NCBI GenBank assembly: GCA_902801805.1
Contig: CADCJP010000001.1
Span: 20,612-84,611, forward strand
Direction of reading: 5' to 3'
Origin: an uncultured Erysipelotrichaceae bacterium
GTDB lineage: Bacteria; Bacillota_I; Bacilli_A; RFN20; CAG-826
DNA length: 64,000 bases
Shown here piece by piece: positions 63,720-64,000 of the stretch. Each line of letters begins with the position of its first letter. The first letter of the stretch is position 1. The notes under the pieces are model-generated. The model was not told the origin of the DNA. It ran no database searches and saw only the letters and a list, made by a program, of their open reading frames with translations. The position numbers and the translations under genes were made by a program.

Positions 63720-64000
63720 ATGCCAAAAATTGATAATGAAAAACAAAATCAACAAATAGATCAAAAGCATGAATATAGCCATTTCGTTGGTGTAAAGTTT
63801 TTAAATACTCCAAGAGCCTATTTCTTTGGTTGCAACGACGCTAACTTTGCCTTAAACGATAAAGTTGTCGTTGAAACAGTCAGAGGTATGGAACTTGGCA
63901 CCATCGCCATTGAACCTATTTCCATTGATAAATACGCTAATGGTTTATACCTAAAACCAATTGTTAGAAAAGCCACTGATGTGGATATCCGTTTAGCGGA
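63720..64000 (+). CDS. ricT: PSP1 domain protein RicT/YaaT (5' part)
   Basis: First 93 residues. HFVGVKFLNTPRAYFFG followed by LNDKVVVETVRGMELGTIAIEP is the PSP1-domain opening. In Bacillus RicT (YaaT), with RicA and RicF, supports RNase Y in mRNA processing, and the gene follows holB as here. AGAGGA eight bases before the ATG. Three bases separate it from holB. The rest lies outside the window. Confidence 0.9.
   Translation, partial: MPKIDNEKQNQQIDQKHEYSHFVGVKFLNTPRAYFFGCNDANFALNDKVVVETVRGMELGTIAIEPISIDKYANGLYLKPIVRKATDVDIRLA

Noticed and set aside
1..64000. Mycoplasma genetic code (TGA as Trp)
   Set aside because: TGA ends the kinase and Y-polymerase genes, the prfB frameshift uses TGA, RF2 is present, and conserved Trp positions use TGG.

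Overview
The window is AT-rich bacterial chromosome with a Firmicutes/Bacilli gene order: dnaX-ybaB-recR-tmk-holB-ricT, prfA-prmC-rpiB and comFA-comFC-secA-prfB-uvrB-secG. TGA is a stop here. It ends genes at 39212 and 46495, and it forms the RF2 autoregulatory frameshift site in prfB, so this is genetic code 11 and not the mycoplasma code. The abundance of lipoproteins with Ser/Thr/Pro linkers, Ig-like domains, InlB-type repeats and collagen-like repeats, together with Opp ATPases enlarged in a mycoplasma-like way, suggests an uncultured host-associated Bacilli lineage near Erysipelotrichales, RF39 or Acholeplasmatales. That placement is inference.

Layout. 1-3.9 kb: a glycosyltransferase and polytopic membrane protein pair, and a D-lactate dehydrogenase. 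3.9-21.6 kb, all minus strand: a peptide-harvesting locus. It holds a cell-surface subtilisin-type protease, an OppA-like binding protein and two Ig-domain lipoproteins in one tight operon, then oppBCDF with its own promoter and a 9-bp palindrome in the promoter spacer. OppC carries a roughly 400-residue ectodomain, and OppD and OppF carry coiled-coil insertions at different places in the ATPase fold. 21.7-28.6 kb: a small membrane protein, an acetyltransferase and two tandem M13 metallopeptidase lipoproteins with four InlB-type repeats each. 28.7-37.9 kb: two diguanylate cyclases and an EAL phosphodiesterase flanking two collagen-like lipoprotein genes, one of them interrupted by an in-frame TAA. 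37.9-42 kb: a hybrid histidine kinase translationally coupled to a sugar-type binding lipoprotein, then tRNA-Ala(CGC). 42-49 kb: phosphodiesterase, rmuC, a small lipoprotein, a Y-family polymerase with a YolD protein, an M29 aminopeptidase, a DUF308 membrane protein and secG. 49-64 kb: core information-processing genes, with comFA apparently broken.

The central theme is protein and peptide scavenging: a surface protease and two surface metallopeptidases feed an enlarged oligopeptide transporter and an intracellular aminopeptidase. Next to it lies c-di-GMP and two-component signalling linked to surface lipoproteins. Several promoters place the -10 box within 4-10 bases of the start codon, which suggests leaderless mRNAs. 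Residue positions are hand counts. Family names come from motif recognition, with no database search.
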